Shown: in pieces, positions 24,838-34,458 of the stretch | How positions within the stretch are numbered: position 1 is the first letter of the stretch | Layout of the letters: every line of letters begins with the position of its first letter | Origin: Bradyrhizobium canariense | GTDB lineage: Bacteria > Pseudomonadota > Alphaproteobacteria > Rhizobiales > Xanthobacteraceae | Assembly (NCBI RefSeq): GCF_019402665.1 | Contig: NZ_VSST01000069.1 | Span: 1 to 60,177, forward strand | Length of the DNA: 60,177 nt | Reading direction: 5' to 3' | Made by a program: the position numbers and the translations under genes | The notes under the pieces: generated by a model | Database searches by the model: none | The model's input: only the letters and a program-made list of their open reading frames with translations | What the model was told of the DNA's origin: nothing

Positions 24838-27800
24838 CTACTCGGCAGCTTCCTTAACGGTGCCGTGCTCGACCGTCTCGTCGCCTTCGCCGTCACCCTT
24901 ACGGCCCCAGCCCGAGAACCAGTTGTTGAGCTCGTCGAGATAGAGATAGACGACCGGGGTGGTGAACAGCGTCAGCGCCTGGCTGACGATCAGACCGCCG
25001 ACCATGGCGTAGCCGAGCGGCTGGCGAATCTCGGCGCCGGTACCGTGGCCGAGCATCAGCGGCACGCCGCCGAGCAGGGCAGCCATCGTCGTCATCATGA
25101 TCGGACGGAAGCGCAACAGCGCCGCCTGCCGGATCGATTCCGCCGGTGTCTTGTGCTCGTCGCGCTCCGCAGCGATGGCGAAGTCCACCATCATGATGCC
25201 GTTCTTCTTCACGATGCCGATCAGCAGAATGACTCCGATCAGAGCAATGAGGCTGAACTCGAAACCGGCCGCCATCAGGATCGCGAGCGCGCCGACGCCG
25301 GCCGAGGGCAGGGTCGACAGAATCGTGATCGGATGGATGTAGCTCTCGTAGAGGATGCCGAGGATCAGATAGACCACGACCAGCGCGGCGAGGATGAGGA
25401 GCGGCACGGTGCCCAGCGACTGCTGGAACGCCTGTGCCGTGCCCTGGAAGCTCGAATTGAGCGTCGGCGGCGCGCCGAGGTCGGCCATCGCCTTCTGCAC
25501 GGCCTCCGTGGCCTGGCCGAGCGCGACGCCCTGGGCGAGGTTGAAGCTGATCGTGATCGCCGGGAACTGGCCCTGGTGGCTGATCGAGAGCGGGCGGACC
25601 GGATCGGTGCTCCAGGTCGCAAATGTCGACAGCGGCACCTGGTCGCCGGTCAGCGGAGATTTCAGGTAGAGCTTGTTCAGGCTCTCGAGGCTGCCCTGCA
25701 TCTCCGGCAGGATCTCGAGGATCACCTTGTAGGTGTTGAGCTGGGTAAAATACTGCGTGACCTGACGCTGTCCGAAGGCGTCGTACAGCGTGTCGTCGAT
25801 CAGCTGCGGCTGGATTCCATAACGCGCTGCGGTATCACGATTGATCTTGAGCTGAACCGTGGTGCCCTGGGTTTGCTGGTCTGTCGCGACGTCGCGCAGT
25901 TGCGGCAAGGTCTGCATCTTGGCGAGGATCTTCGGCGCCCAGTCGTTGAGCTCAGTGAGATCGGCGTCCTGTAGAGTGAACTCGAACTGCGTACGCGTCG
26001 GGCGGCCGCCGAGCCGAACGTCCTGAGCCGCCTGCATGTAAAGGCGGGCGCCGGACACCTTCTCGAGCTTGGGACGCAGCCGGGCGATGATCTGCTGCGC
26101 GGAGGCTTCGCGTTCGTTGCGCGGCTTCAGCGTGATGAACATGTTGCCGTTGTTGCCGGCGCGGCCGCTGCCGCCGATGTTCATCGCGATGGATGCGATG
26201 TCGGGATCGTCCATCACGATCTTGCCGAGCTCGACCTGGCGGCGCTGCATCTCCGCGAACGAGATGTCCTGGGAGGCTTCCGAGGTCGCGGTGATCAGGC
26301 CGACGTCCTGTTGCGGGAAGAACCCTTTCGGGATCAGGACGAACAGATAGACCGACAGGGCAAGAGTCGCGAAGAAGATCGTGAGCGTGGTGCGGCGCCA
26401 GGCCAGGGCATGGTCGAGCACCCATTCGTAGCCGCGCAACATCGCATCGAAGCCGCGCTCGCTCCACTGGTAGAATTTGCCGTGGGTGACCTCGCCATGG
26501 GCGCGTAGGAAGCGTGAGGCCATCATCGGGGTCAGGGTCAACGACACGAACATCGAGACGAAGATCGTCATCGCCAGCACGACGGCGAATTCGCGGAACA
26601 GGCGCCCGATGATCCCGCCCATCAGCAGCAGCGGAATCAGCACCGCGACCAGCGAGATGCTGATCGACACGATGGTGAAGCCGATTTCCTTCGAGCCCTT
26701 GAAGGCCGCCGCCATCGGCGATTCGCCTTCCTCGATGTAGCGCGTGATGTTCTCCAGCATCACGATGGCGTCGTCGACGACGAATCCGACCGCGATGGTG
26801 AGCGCCATCAGCGACAGATTGTCGAGCGAATAGCCGAACACCCACATCAGCGCGCAGGCGCCCAGCAGCGCCAGCGGCACCGTGATGGTGGGAATGACGG
26901 TCGCCCAGAAGCTGCGCAGGAAGGTGAAGATGACCATGACCACCAGCGCAATGGTCAGCAGCAGCGTGAACTGGACGTCTTCGACCGCGGCGCGGATTGT
27001 CGTGGTGCGGTCGCTGATGACCTCGATCTTGATCGCGGGCGGGATCGCTGCGACGAGGCGAGGCAATGTCGCCTTGATCCGGTCGACGGTCTCGATGACG
27101 TTGGCGCCGGGCTGCTTGAACACCACCAGGAACACGCCGCGTTTGCCGTTGGCCCAGGCCGCCTGCTTGGCGTCCTCGGGGCCGCTGACCGCCTGGCCGA
27201 TGTCGCGGATCCGCAACGGACCGCCGTTGCGATAGGCGATGATGACGTCGTTCCAGTCCTTGGACTGGGTCAGCTGGTCGTTGGCGTAGATCGTGTAGGC
27301 GCGTTTGTCGCCGTCGATGTTGCCCTTCGGACTGTCGACCGTGGTGATCGCGATCTGGCTGCGCACGTCCTCCATCGACAGGCCCTTGGCGACGAGTTTC
27401 GCCGGGTCGATCTGGATGCGGATAGACGGCTTCTGCTGGCCGCCGATGAAGACCTGCGCCACGCCGGAAAGCTGGCTGATCTGCTGGGCGAGCTGGGCAT
27501 CGACCGCGTCGCTGACGCTGGTCAGCGGCATTGTCTCGGAGGTTGCCGACAACAGCAGGATCGGCGCGTCGGCCGGGTTAACCTTGCGGTAGGTCGGCGG
27601 CGAGGGCAGGTTCTTCGGCAGCTGACCGCTCGCGGCGTTGATGGCGCCCTGCACGTCGTTGGCGGCGCCGTCGATGCTGCGGTTGAGGTCGAACTGGATG
27701 GTGATCGACGCGGTGCCCAGATAGCTCGTCGAGGTCATCTGGGCGATGCCGGGAATCTGGGCGAATTGCCGTTCGAGCGGCTGGGCCACCGACGAGGCCA

Positions 27801-27984
27801 TGGTCTCTGGGCTGCCGCCCGGCAGATTGGCGGTGATCTGGATGGTCGGGAAGTCCACCTGCGGCAGGGGCGCGACGGGCAGCAGGGGATAGGCGACGAG
27901 ACCGACGAAGAGAATGCCGGCCATCAGCAGCGAGGTGCCGATGGGATAACGGATGAAAGGTGCCGAAATCCCGCCCGCGTTCAT
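24838..27984 (-). CDS. RND efflux pump permease (MdtB/MdtC-like)
   Basis: A 1048-residue inner-membrane RND exporter of a different subtype from the one at 15019. The N-terminus (SAPFIRYPIGTSLLMAGILF) and LPQVDFPTIQITANLPGGSPETMASSV (in parts) are typical of the MdtBC/heavy multidrug branch. The TM4 relay AVGFVVDDAIVMLENITRYIE is intact. Its ATG overlaps the adaptor gene's stop (ATGA), so they are translationally coupled. Only one permease is encoded, unlike the MdtB-MdtC pair of enterobacteria. The tail is polar and charged (GEGDETVEHGTVKEAAE). Confidence 0.93.
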   Translation of the reverse strand: MNAGGISAPFIRYPIGTSLLMAGILFVGLVAYPLLPVAPLPQVDFPTIQITANLPGGSPETMASSVAQPLERQFAQIPGIAQMTSTSYLGTASITIQFDLNRSIDGAANDVQGAINAASGQLPKNLPSPPTYRKVNPADAPILLLSATSETMPLTSVSDAVDAQLAQQISQLSGVAQVFIGGQQKPSIRIQIDPAKLVAKGLSMEDVRSQIAITTVDSPKGNIDGDKRAYTIYANDQLTQSKDWNDVIIAYRNGGPLRIRDIGQAVSGPEDAKQAAWANGKRGVFLVVFKQPGANVIETVDRIKATLPRLVAAIPPAIKIEVISDRTTTIRAAVEDVQFTLLLTIALVVMVIFTFLRSFWATVIPTITVPLALLGACALMWVFGYSLDNLSLMALTIAVGFVVDDAIVMLENITRYIEEGESPMAAAFKGSKEIGFTIVSISISLVAVLIPLLLMGGIIGRLFREFAVVLAMTIFVSMFVSLTLTPMMASRFLRAHGEVTHGKFYQWSERGFDAMLRGYEWVLDHALAWRRTTLTIFFATLALSVYLFVLIPKGFFPQQDVGLITATSEASQDISFAEMQRRQVELGKIVMDDPDIASIAMNIGGSGRAGNNGNMFITLKPRNEREASAQQIIARLRPKLEKVSGARLYMQAAQDVRLGGRPTRTQFEFTLQDADLTELNDWAPKILAKMQTLPQLRDVATDQQTQGTTVQLKINRDTAARYGIQPQLIDDTLYDAFGQRQVTQYFTQLNTYKVILEILPEMQGSLESLNKLYLKSPLTGDQVPLSTFATWSTDPVRPLSISHQGQFPAITISFNLAQGVALGQATEAVQKAMADLGAPPTLNSSFQGTAQAFQQSLGTVPLLILAALVVVYLILGILYESYIHPITILSTLPSAGVGALAILMAAGFEFSLIALIGVILLIGIVKKNGIMMVDFAIAAERDEHKTPAESIRQAALLRFRPIMMTTMAALLGGVPLMLGHGTGAEIRQPLGYAMVGGLIVSQALTLFTTPVVYLYLDELNNWFSGWGRKGDGEGDETVEHGTVKEAAE

Positions 27985-29153
27985 TCCCGTCGAACCTTGT
28001 TCTGGGCCGGATCCGTACTCGCCACGGCCGTGGAGACGAGGCTTCCGGGCTGGACTTTGAATTGGCCGCCGGTGATCACCTGCTGTCCGGGCGTGAGCCC
28101 TTCGTCGACGACCGAACGTCCGTCGATGGCGTAGCTGACCTTGATCTTGTGCACCTCAGCCTTGTTGTCCTGATTGACAGTATAAGCGTAGAGGCCGTTG
28201 GTGGAGTGCTGGACCGCGTCATCCGGGACAACGGTCGCATCCTTCAGGGTGCGCACCAGCAGGCGCGTCGACACCGATTGACCGGGCCAAAGCGCGTGGT
28301 CCTTGTTCTCGAACACCGCCTTGAGCCGGATCGTGCCGCTGCTCGTGTCGACCTGGTTGTTGATGACCGCGAGCTTGCCCTCGGCCAGCGTCTTCTTGCC
28401 GTCGGTGGTGAAGGCGATCACCCTGAGCGCGCCAGTTTTCTGGCCCTCGCTGATATAGGGCAACTGATCTTCCGGCGCGGTGAAGATCACCGAGATCGGC
28501 TCGACCTGCGAGATCGTGACGATGCCGGTCTGCGTCGAGGAATTGACGATGTTGCCGACGTCGACCTGACGCAGGCCCGCGACGCCGGTGATCGGCGCCT
28601 TGACCTGGGTGTAGTCGAGCTGCGTCTGCGCGTTGGAGATCGAAGCTTCGTCGGCGGCGATCTGCGCGGTGAGCTGGGCGACCGTGGAGCGCTGGGTGTC
28701 GACCCGCTGTGCGGTGGCGAATTCGCCGAGTTTCATGGCGCGCTGGAGCTCGAGATTGGCGTTGGCCAGATTTGCCTCGTCCTGGGCCTTCTTGGCCTTG
28801 GCCTGGTCGAGCGTGGCCTGATAGGGGCGGGGATCGATCGAGGCGAGGAGCTCGCCCTCCTTGACGATCTGGCCTTCGGTGAAGGCGATCTTGTCGATTT
28901 GGCCGTCCACCCTGGTCCGGACTTGGACGGTGTTGAAGCCCGCAACCGTGCCGAGACCGGTCAGGTAAACCGGAAAGTCCACCTTCTGGACCGGCGAAAC
29001 GCTCACGGGGACGGCGGGCGGGCGCTGCGGCCCCTTCTGTGCGGTCTGGGTTTTTCCGGCGTCGGGCGAGCCGAATTTCTGCCAACCATAGTAACCCGCG
29101 GAGGCCACGGCCGCGACGATCAGAATCCAGAGGATCGGCCGGGACTTTTTCAT
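27981..29153 (-). CDS. RND efflux periplasmic adaptor (MdtA-like)
   Basis: A 390-residue membrane fusion protein. An N-terminal anchor (ILWILIVAAVASAGYYGW) precedes VPVSVSPVQKVDFPVYLTGLGTV (in parts), LASIDPRPYQATLDQAKA, a coiled-coil hairpin, and LDYTQVKAPITGVAGLRQVDVG, the barrel-sandwich pattern of MdtA. It overlaps the permease gene by four bases. The RBS is weak (GAGACGAA). No regulator gene is adjacent. Confidence 0.92.
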   Translation of the reverse strand: MKKSRPILWILIVAAVASAGYYGWQKFGSPDAGKTQTAQKGPQRPPAVPVSVSPVQKVDFPVYLTGLGTVAGFNTVQVRTRVDGQIDKIAFTEGQIVKEGELLASIDPRPYQATLDQAKAKKAQDEANLANANLELQRAMKLGEFATAQRVDTQRSTVAQLTAQIAADEASISNAQTQLDYTQVKAPITGVAGLRQVDVGNIVNSSTQTGIVTISQVEPISVIFTAPEDQLPYISEGQKTGALRVIAFTTDGKKTLAEGKLAVINNQVDTSSGTIRLKAVFENKDHALWPGQSVSTRLLVRTLKDATVVPDDAVQHSTNGLYAYTVNQDNKAEVHKIKVSYAIDGRSVVDEGLTPGQQVITGGQFKVQPGSLVSTAVASTDPAQNKVRRE

Positions 29154-29223
29154 TTCGTCTCGTGTCGGCTGGTATGCCCTGAGTTACGAATTTTGGGGCA
29201 ATCATAGGGTTCCAGCGCGCTTG

Positions 29224-29251
29224 TATAATACACGCCAAGTTCCAGTGTAAA
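29224..29251 (-). promoter_or_regulatory. possible promoter for the MdtAB-like operon
   Basis: On the minus strand TTTACA (29251-29246) is followed after 16 bases by ATTATA (29229-29224), about 75 bases upstream of the adaptor. TGTATAATACA at 29222-29232 is also a short palindrome. The rest of the gap 29154-29517 shows no gene that I can support. Confidence 0.3.
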
Positions 29252-29517
29252 CAGCACTATCGGCTGAGAATCCTAAACAATTGGAAAGCTTTGCACTGCT
29301 TAGGCAGCTCCGTGTCACTACGGTGTGCAGTGCTGCATTCCCCCGCGACGAACGATCCGCGAGTAAATCTTGTGCAATGCTCGGAAGCGGTGTGCGCGGG
29401 ATAGGGATGCGCTGCGCGGGGCGGCTCGCAAGAACGGTTCTAAGTCGCGCGGAGGCCGTTTCGGTTGTCAGGCAAACCGGCATCAGTCATATCGGCGCGC
29501 CACAACGGGAGCGCAGC

Positions 29518-29757
29518 ATGGACGAACTGAACGGCAAGCTGATCGCGTGTCAAATCCTGATCACGGGACTGATCGCACGCGTCGCCAACGAGCAGCGTGA
29601 TCCCTTGCGCTTTCTCACCGACTTCCGCGACGAGATCAGAGCCGTCGTCGGCGGCGTCAACATTGCCGGCATGGACAACAGCGATCGCGTGCGCGCCGTG
29701 GCGCAGAAGACCGTCGACGAATTGTTCTCGCTGATGAAGCCGCCAAGTAGCGATTGA
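29518..29757 (+). CDS. small hypothetical protein (79 aa)
   Basis: A 79-residue soluble protein, mostly helical: MDELNGKLIACQILITGLIARVANEQ (in parts) then FLTDFRDEIRAVVGG and VRAVAQKTVDELFSLM. It has no signal peptide or membrane segment. GGGAG precedes the ATG. Similar-length helical proteins occur in rhizobia, but I do not know a function. It precedes the iron operon in the same direction, separated by the TTTAGAA repeats. Confidence 0.65.
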   Translation: MDELNGKLIACQILITGLIARVANEQRDPLRFLTDFRDEIRAVVGGVNIAGMDNSDRVRAVAQKTVDELFSLMKPPSSD

Positions 29758-29799
29758 CGATGCGCGCGCGACCGCCGATCTCGCGGCATTTTCGTGCGC

Positions 29800-29853
29800 T
29801 CTTTAGAACGAATCCAATCGTGCTTTAGAACGATTTCAAACTGCAGTTTAGAA
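29800..29853 (+). promoter_or_regulatory. three TTTAGAA repeats, Irr/ICE-like iron box
   Basis: TTTAGAA occurs at 29800-29806, 29824-29830 and 29847-29853, spaced 24 and 23 bases. The middle copy extends to TTTAGAACGATTTCAAA (29824-29840), an imperfect inverted repeat similar to the Irr-binding iron control element of Bradyrhizobium, as I remember it. The array lies 131 bases before the TonB-dependent receptor start and is the likely iron-responsive control region. Confidence 0.6.
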
Positions 29854-29984
29854 TCGCTTTGATCTGGACTTATTCAAGGGTTCTCGCGGCTTACTCGCAT
29901 TGACCCGCTATTTTGCGGTCGATACCAACACTCCAATCGCTCGTCGAAGTGAATGGGCGAACAGGAATATGGGGCGTGTTGGTA

Positions 29985-32381
29985 ATGGGGCAGGTGGTCG
30001 CACCGAAGTCGTTGCGTTCGGTCGCAGCATTCGATGAGAAGTTGACGAGCGTTTCCGGCAAGAAGGTCTCCGCAGTCGCCGGCCTGATCGCAGCAGCATC
30101 GGTGTCGAGCGGTGCCGAGGCGCAGCAGTCGAACCTGCCGCCGGTAACGGTCGATGCGCCGGTCGCGCGTCCGCGCCCGGTGGCTTCGAAGCCGACGGCG
30201 GACCAGGTCCGCGCGCGCAATGCGCTTCGCCGCGCCGCGCAGCGTCAGCAGGCGGCGCAGCAGACCGCTCCCACCACGCCGTCCGGCGAAGTCGACCGTA
30301 ATCCGTATTCCGATCCGGCGGCGCCCTACAAGGTTGACCACGTCCAGGCCTCCGGCAAGTTTCCGGAGCCGATGCTGAACACGCCGAAGACCATCACCGT
30401 GCTCAGCAAGGAAGTGCTCGAGGACAAGAACGCCACGACGCTGAAGGAGATCGGGCGCTCGACCGCCGGCGTGACGCTGGGATCTGGGGAAGGCGGCAAC
30501 GCGTTCGGGGATCGCTTCTTCATCCGCGGCTTCGATGCGCGCAACGACGTCTTCATCGACGGTATCCGCGATCCCGCGGTCTCGATCCGCGAGAACTTCT
30601 TCACCGAGCAGATTGAGATTCTGCGTGGGCCGGCCTCGTCCTACGCCGGCCGCGGCACCGCCGGCGGTGCCATCAACATCGTTACCAAGCAGGCTGGCGA
30701 CGTCAATTTCAAGCGAATGGACACCGAGTTCGGCACCGACCGGACCAAGCGGGTCACGCTCGACGTCAACCAGGTCATCGATCCCACGTTCTCGGTGCGC
30801 GCCGGCGGCCTGTTCCAGGACGCCAACGTCGCCGGCCGCGATTACGTCACCGACAATCGCTGGGGTTCGTTCATCTCGACCAGGTATACCCCGACCAACG
30901 ACATCAAGATCACGACGAACTACGTCCACACCGACCTCAGCGGCTATCCTGATTTCGGCGTGCCCTACTACAAGCAGGGCAACGTCCCAGTGACGTCGGC
31001 GGGCATTCCGCGTGGCAACTGGTACGGCTTCCTCAACCGCGACTTCCAGACCGCGCGGCAAGATTTCGGCACCGGCACGATCGAGTACAAGGTCAACGAG
31101 GCCATCACGCTGAGCAGCAAGGTGCGCGGCGAGCACTCGCTGCTGAATTATATCGGCACGCTGCCGCAGAACCCGGTTACGACGAGCCCCAATCCGCTGC
31201 TCTGGACGACGACGGCGAGCGCGCAGAGCCGCTACCAGAACGTGGACGTGTGGGCCAACCAGAACGAGGCCACCTTCAAGCTCGACACGGGCGGGGTCAA
31301 GCACACGGCGGTGTTCGGCGTCGAATATTCGAACGAGAATATCTCGATCGACCGTTACACCGGCCTCTCGTCGGAACTGTTCGGCGGCGGCTCGACCAGC
31401 AGCGGGGCGGTCACGGGGGTGAACCTTTACTCGCCGCAGTACACCTACATTCCCTTCAGCAACACGCCGTCGCTGGTTGGAAATCCGACGCGCTATGGCG
31501 TCAACACCAGCAGCGTCTACGTCATGGACACCGCGAACTGGCAGGACACGATCATCGTCAATGGTGGCGTGCGCTACGATGGCTACAGCCAGAGTTCGTC
31601 GACCAACGCGGACCATCTCAAGCAGAACGCCGATCTCGTCAATTACAACGTCGGCCTGGTCTACAAGCCGATGTCGATCGGCAGCCTCTATGCGGCCTAT
31701 GCGACCTCCGCCAATCCGTTCGGATCGGAGCTTGATGCGACCGCCACCGATTACGGCGGCATTCCTGCCAACACGGCTATCTTGCTCGGGCCGGAGCGCA
31801 ATAAGGCAGCCGAGCTCGGCACCAAATGGGAGCTAGCTGATCGCCATTTGCTGGTCAGCGCCGCGCTGTTCCAGACCACGAAGGACAATGCGCGCGAAAC
31901 CGTCAGCGGCCTGCTGACTTCGGGCGCTGCCTACAGGATCCAGGGCATCGATATCGAGGCCGAAGGCAAGATCACCGATCGCTGGAGCATCTTCGGCGGC
32001 CTGGTGTTGATGCAATCGAAGGTCACGCAGAGCGGTGTCGCCTCAAATCTCGGCCTGCAGCTTGCCAACGTGGCTCATCAATCGTTCAGCATGCTGACCA
32101 AGTACAAGTTCGACGACGGCTGGGAGCTGGGCGGTCAGGCGGTGTACCGTTCGAAGGTGTATGGCGGCACGTTCGCCGCCAACACCGGCAACGAGCTGCC
32201 GAGCTACTGGCGCTTCGACGCGTTCGTCGAGAAGAAGATCGACAAGAACTGGACGATGAAGTTCTACGCCCAGAATCTCACCAACAAGCTCTACTACGAC
32301 ACGCTCTATCGCAGCGCGGTTCCCTTCGTCGCGGTCGCGCCGGGGCGGGCGTTCTACCTCATCACGACGGCGAAGTTCTGA
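29985..32381 (+). CDS. TonB-dependent siderophore receptor
   Basis: An outer-membrane gated transporter of 798 residues from the ATG at 29985. A signal-like segment (VSAVAGLIAAASVSSGAEAQQ, in parts) is followed by a linker, the plug domain (KTITVLSKEVLEDKN, TTLKEIGRSTAGVTLG, RFFIRGFDARNDVFIDGIRD, EILRGPASSYAGRGTAGGAINI in parts) and a long beta-barrel ending RAFYLITTAKF with the terminal Phe. The pattern is of the Fiu/FpvA catecholate-type branch. Start choice is uncertain; a TTG at 29913 opens a longer frame. The hydroxylase gene follows after two bases. Confidence 0.9.
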   Translation: MGQVVAPKSLRSVAAFDEKLTSVSGKKVSAVAGLIAAASVSSGAEAQQSNLPPVTVDAPVARPRPVASKPTADQVRARNALRRAAQRQQAAQQTAPTTPSGEVDRNPYSDPAAPYKVDHVQASGKFPEPMLNTPKTITVLSKEVLEDKNATTLKEIGRSTAGVTLGSGEGGNAFGDRFFIRGFDARNDVFIDGIRDPAVSIRENFFTEQIEILRGPASSYAGRGTAGGAINIVTKQAGDVNFKRMDTEFGTDRTKRVTLDVNQVIDPTFSVRAGGLFQDANVAGRDYVTDNRWGSFISTRYTPTNDIKITTNYVHTDLSGYPDFGVPYYKQGNVPVTSAGIPRGNWYGFLNRDFQTARQDFGTGTIEYKVNEAITLSSKVRGEHSLLNYIGTLPQNPVTTSPNPLLWTTTASAQSRYQNVDVWANQNEATFKLDTGGVKHTAVFGVEYSNENISIDRYTGLSSELFGGGSTSSGAVTGVNLYSPQYTYIPFSNTPSLVGNPTRYGVNTSSVYVMDTANWQDTIIVNGGVRYDGYSQSSSTNADHLKQNADLVNYNVGLVYKPMSIGSLYAAYATSANPFGSELDATATDYGGIPANTAILLGPERNKAAELGTKWELADRHLLVSAALFQTTKDNARETVSGLLTSGAAYRIQGIDIEAEGKITDRWSIFGGLVLMQSKVTQSGVASNLGLQLANVAHQSFSMLTKYKFDDGWELGGQAVYRSKVYGGTFAANTGNELPSYWRFDAFVEKKIDKNWTMKFYAQNLTNKLYYDTLYRSAVPFVAVAPGRAFYLITTAKF

Positions 32382-32383
32382 TC

Positions 32384-33073
32384 ATGTTGACCTGCCTTCC
32401 TGGCGTCCTGAGCAAAGATGATGTGGCGGATTTCCGCCGCATCATGGATGCCAGCGAATGGGAGGACGGCCGTTCCACCGCCGGCTCGCAATCGGCCATG
32501 GTCAAGCGCAACGAGCAACTGCCGCCCGATAGCGAGATCGCGCGAAAACTCGGCAACCGCATCATCTCGGCGCTGACGTCGAATCCGCGCTTCATCGCGG
32601 CGGCGATCCCGCTCCAGATCTTCCCACCGCTGTTCAACCGCTATGCGGCCAGCAGCGGCCACCATTTTGGCCTGCATGTCGATAATGCCATCCGAGGCGA
32701 CCGCCTGACCGGCCTTCGCATCCGCACAGACCTCTCGGTGACGCTGTTCCTGGCCGAGCCGGAGGAGTACGACGGTGGCGAACTTGTGATCGAGGACAGC
32801 TACGGTTCGCACGAAGTCAAGTTGCAAGCCGGGGACTGCGTGCTCTATCCCTCGACCAGCCTCCATCTCGTGACCCCGGTGACCAGGGGAACGCGGGTTG
32901 CATCTTTCTTCTGGCTTCAGAGCATGATACGGGACGATCAAGCCCGGAGCATGATCTTTGACCTCGACACCGCGATACAGGCGCTGGTGGAACGGCTCGG
33001 GCGTGACGATCCCGAAACGGTCAAATTGACGGGTATCTATCACAACCTCATTCGCTACTGGGCCGAAGTATGA
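32384..33073 (+). CDS. PKHD-type Fe(II)/2-oxoglutarate hydroxylase (PiuC/YbiX-like)
   Basis: A 229-residue dioxygenase. The iron facial triad is H98-x-D100 (HFGLHVDNA) and H161 (STSLHLVTPV), and RG-TRV after it supplies the 2-oxoglutarate-binding Arg. It matches the PiuC/YbiX family, which is often encoded next to TonB-dependent siderophore receptors; its substrate is not settled. Here it is two bases after the receptor and overlaps exbB by four bases (ATGA), so it is a firm part of the iron operon. Confidence 0.9.
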   Translation: MLTCLPGVLSKDDVADFRRIMDASEWEDGRSTAGSQSAMVKRNEQLPPDSEIARKLGNRIISALTSNPRFIAAAIPLQIFPPLFNRYAASSGHHFGLHVDNAIRGDRLTGLRIRTDLSVTLFLAEPEEYDGGELVIEDSYGSHEVKLQAGDCVLYPSTSLHLVTPVTRGTRVASFFWLQSMIRDDQARSMIFDLDTAIQALVERLGRDDPETVKLTGIYHNLIRYWAEV

Positions 33074-33990
33074 AGATCATGTCCTTCCAAGCAAGCCTTG
33101 CCGCAGCTCTGGTGCTGGCGGCCGCCTGGCTTGCATCCCCTGTTTCTGCCCAGACGCAAGCCGCGCCCGCGGCACCGGTTCAATCGACGGCTCAGCCGTC
33201 AGCGGTCAGCCCGGCCCCGGTTGTTGCTGCACCTGCGGCGCCCCAAGCTGCCGTGCCCGCGGCTGCAAAGTCCGATTTGGCAGCCGGCATCGCGCCCGCC
33301 ATGAAGGAATTGTCGCCCTGGGTGATGTTCATGTCGGCGGACATCATCGTGAAGGCGGTGATGATCGGGCTGGCCTTTGCATCGCTGATGACCTGGACGG
33401 TGCTGATCGCGAAGTCGATCGAATTGTCGATCGCCGCGACCAAGCTTCGTTCGGCGCTGAAGAAGATCGCAGAGGCGCGCTCGCTCGCGGAAGCGCAGAT
33501 GGCGCTCGGCGCCAAGGCGGGCATCCTGCCGTCCTTCCTGGCGGCGGCGCTGCGGGAGGCGCGGATGTCGGCCGGCCTCTCCAGCGACACCGGCATCAAG
33601 GAGCGGGCGGCTTCGAGCTTCTCCGAGATCATGCGGGCGGAGGCGCGGCGCATCCGCGTCGGTATGGGCGTGCTCGCCACCATCGGCTCGACCTCGCCCT
33701 TCGTCGGTCTGTTCGGCACGGTGTGGGGCATCATGAACAGCTTCATCGGCATCTCGAAGTCGCAGACCACGAACCTCGCCGTCGTCGCGCCCGGTATCGC
33801 CGAGGCGCTGCTCGCCACCGCCATCGGTCTGGTCGCCGCCATTCCCGCCGTCATCATCTACAATTACTTCTCGCGCGTGACGAAGAGCTATCTCGAACTC
33901 GTCAGCCGTGCCTCGGGCGCTGCGGGGCGGTTGCTCTCGCGCGATCTCGACCGCAGCCACGGCAGCGTGCATTCGCGCGCGGCGGAGTGA
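33070..33990 (+). CDS. exbB: TonB-system energiser ExbB
   Basis: A 306-residue MotA/TolQ/ExbB-type proton channel subunit. It has an N-terminal signal-like segment (ALVLAAAWLASPVSAQ), a long Ala/Pro-rich periplasmic linker, then three membrane segments; the second and third are around TIGSTSPFVGLFGTVWGIMNSF (in parts) and APGIAEALLATAIGLVAAIPAVIIYNYF (in parts), both diagnostic. The extended periplasmic N-terminus is common in alphaproteobacterial ExbB. It is translationally coupled to the hydroxylase gene. Confidence 0.93.
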   Translation: MKIMSFQASLAAALVLAAAWLASPVSAQTQAAPAAPVQSTAQPSAVSPAPVVAAPAAPQAAVPAAAKSDLAAGIAPAMKELSPWVMFMSADIIVKAVMIGLAFASLMTWTVLIAKSIELSIAATKLRSALKKIAEARSLAEAQMALGAKAGILPSFLAAALREARMSAGLSSDTGIKERAASSFSEIMRAEARRIRVGMGVLATIGSTSPFVGLFGTVWGIMNSFIGISKSQTTNLAVVAPGIAEALLATAIGLVAAIPAVIIYNYFSRVTKSYLELVSRASGAAGRLLSRDLDRSHGSVHSRAAE

Positions 33991-33993
33991 ACC

Positions 33994-34449
33994 ATGGGCG
34001 TTTCGCTCGCAGACAATGATGACGACGACGATTTCGGCGAAACGCATGAAATCAACGTCACGCCGTTCATCGACGTCATCCTGGTGCTGCTGATCATCTT
34101 CATGGTCGCAGCGCCGCTCTCGACCGTCGACCTGCCGATCGATCTGCCGACGTCGAGCGCGACGCCGCAGAAGAAGCCGGACAAGCCGACCTATCTCAGC
34201 ATCAAGCCCGATTTGACGCTTGCCATCGGAGAGAACCCGGTCCACCGCGCCGAGTTGATCGGCACGCTCGATGGTCTGTCCGACATGAGCAAGGACAAGT
34301 ACGTCTTCCTGCGCGCCGATCGCTCGGTGCCGTATGGCGAGTTGATGGGCGTCATGGAGCTGTTGCGCTCCGGCGGCTATTCGCGGGTGAAGCTGGTTGC
34401 GCTGGAAGGCGCTCCGGGAGCGCCTGCGGCAGGCGCCGCTCAGCCTTAG
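33994..34449 (+). CDS. exbD: TonB-system energiser ExbD
   Basis: A 151-residue ExbD/TolR protein. The single membrane segment follows EINVTPFIDVILVLLIIFMV, whose Asp is the proton-carrying residue of the family. The periplasmic part has YLSIKPDLTLAIGENPV and VFLRADRSVPYGELMGVMELL (in parts), typical of ExbD. It starts three bases after exbB and is followed by tonB after nine bases. Confidence 0.93.
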   Translation: MGVSLADNDDDDDFGETHEINVTPFIDVILVLLIIFMVAAPLSTVDLPIDLPTSSATPQKKPDKPTYLSIKPDLTLAIGENPVHRAELIGTLDGLSDMSKDKYVFLRADRSVPYGELMGVMELLRSGGYSRVKLVALEGAPGAPAAGAAQP

Positions 34450-34458
34450 AGGCCCGCG

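Noticed and set aside
29874..31616. 580-codon minus-strand frame over the TonB receptor
   Set aside because: The plus strand encodes recognisable plug and barrel motifs; the antisense product has no family features.
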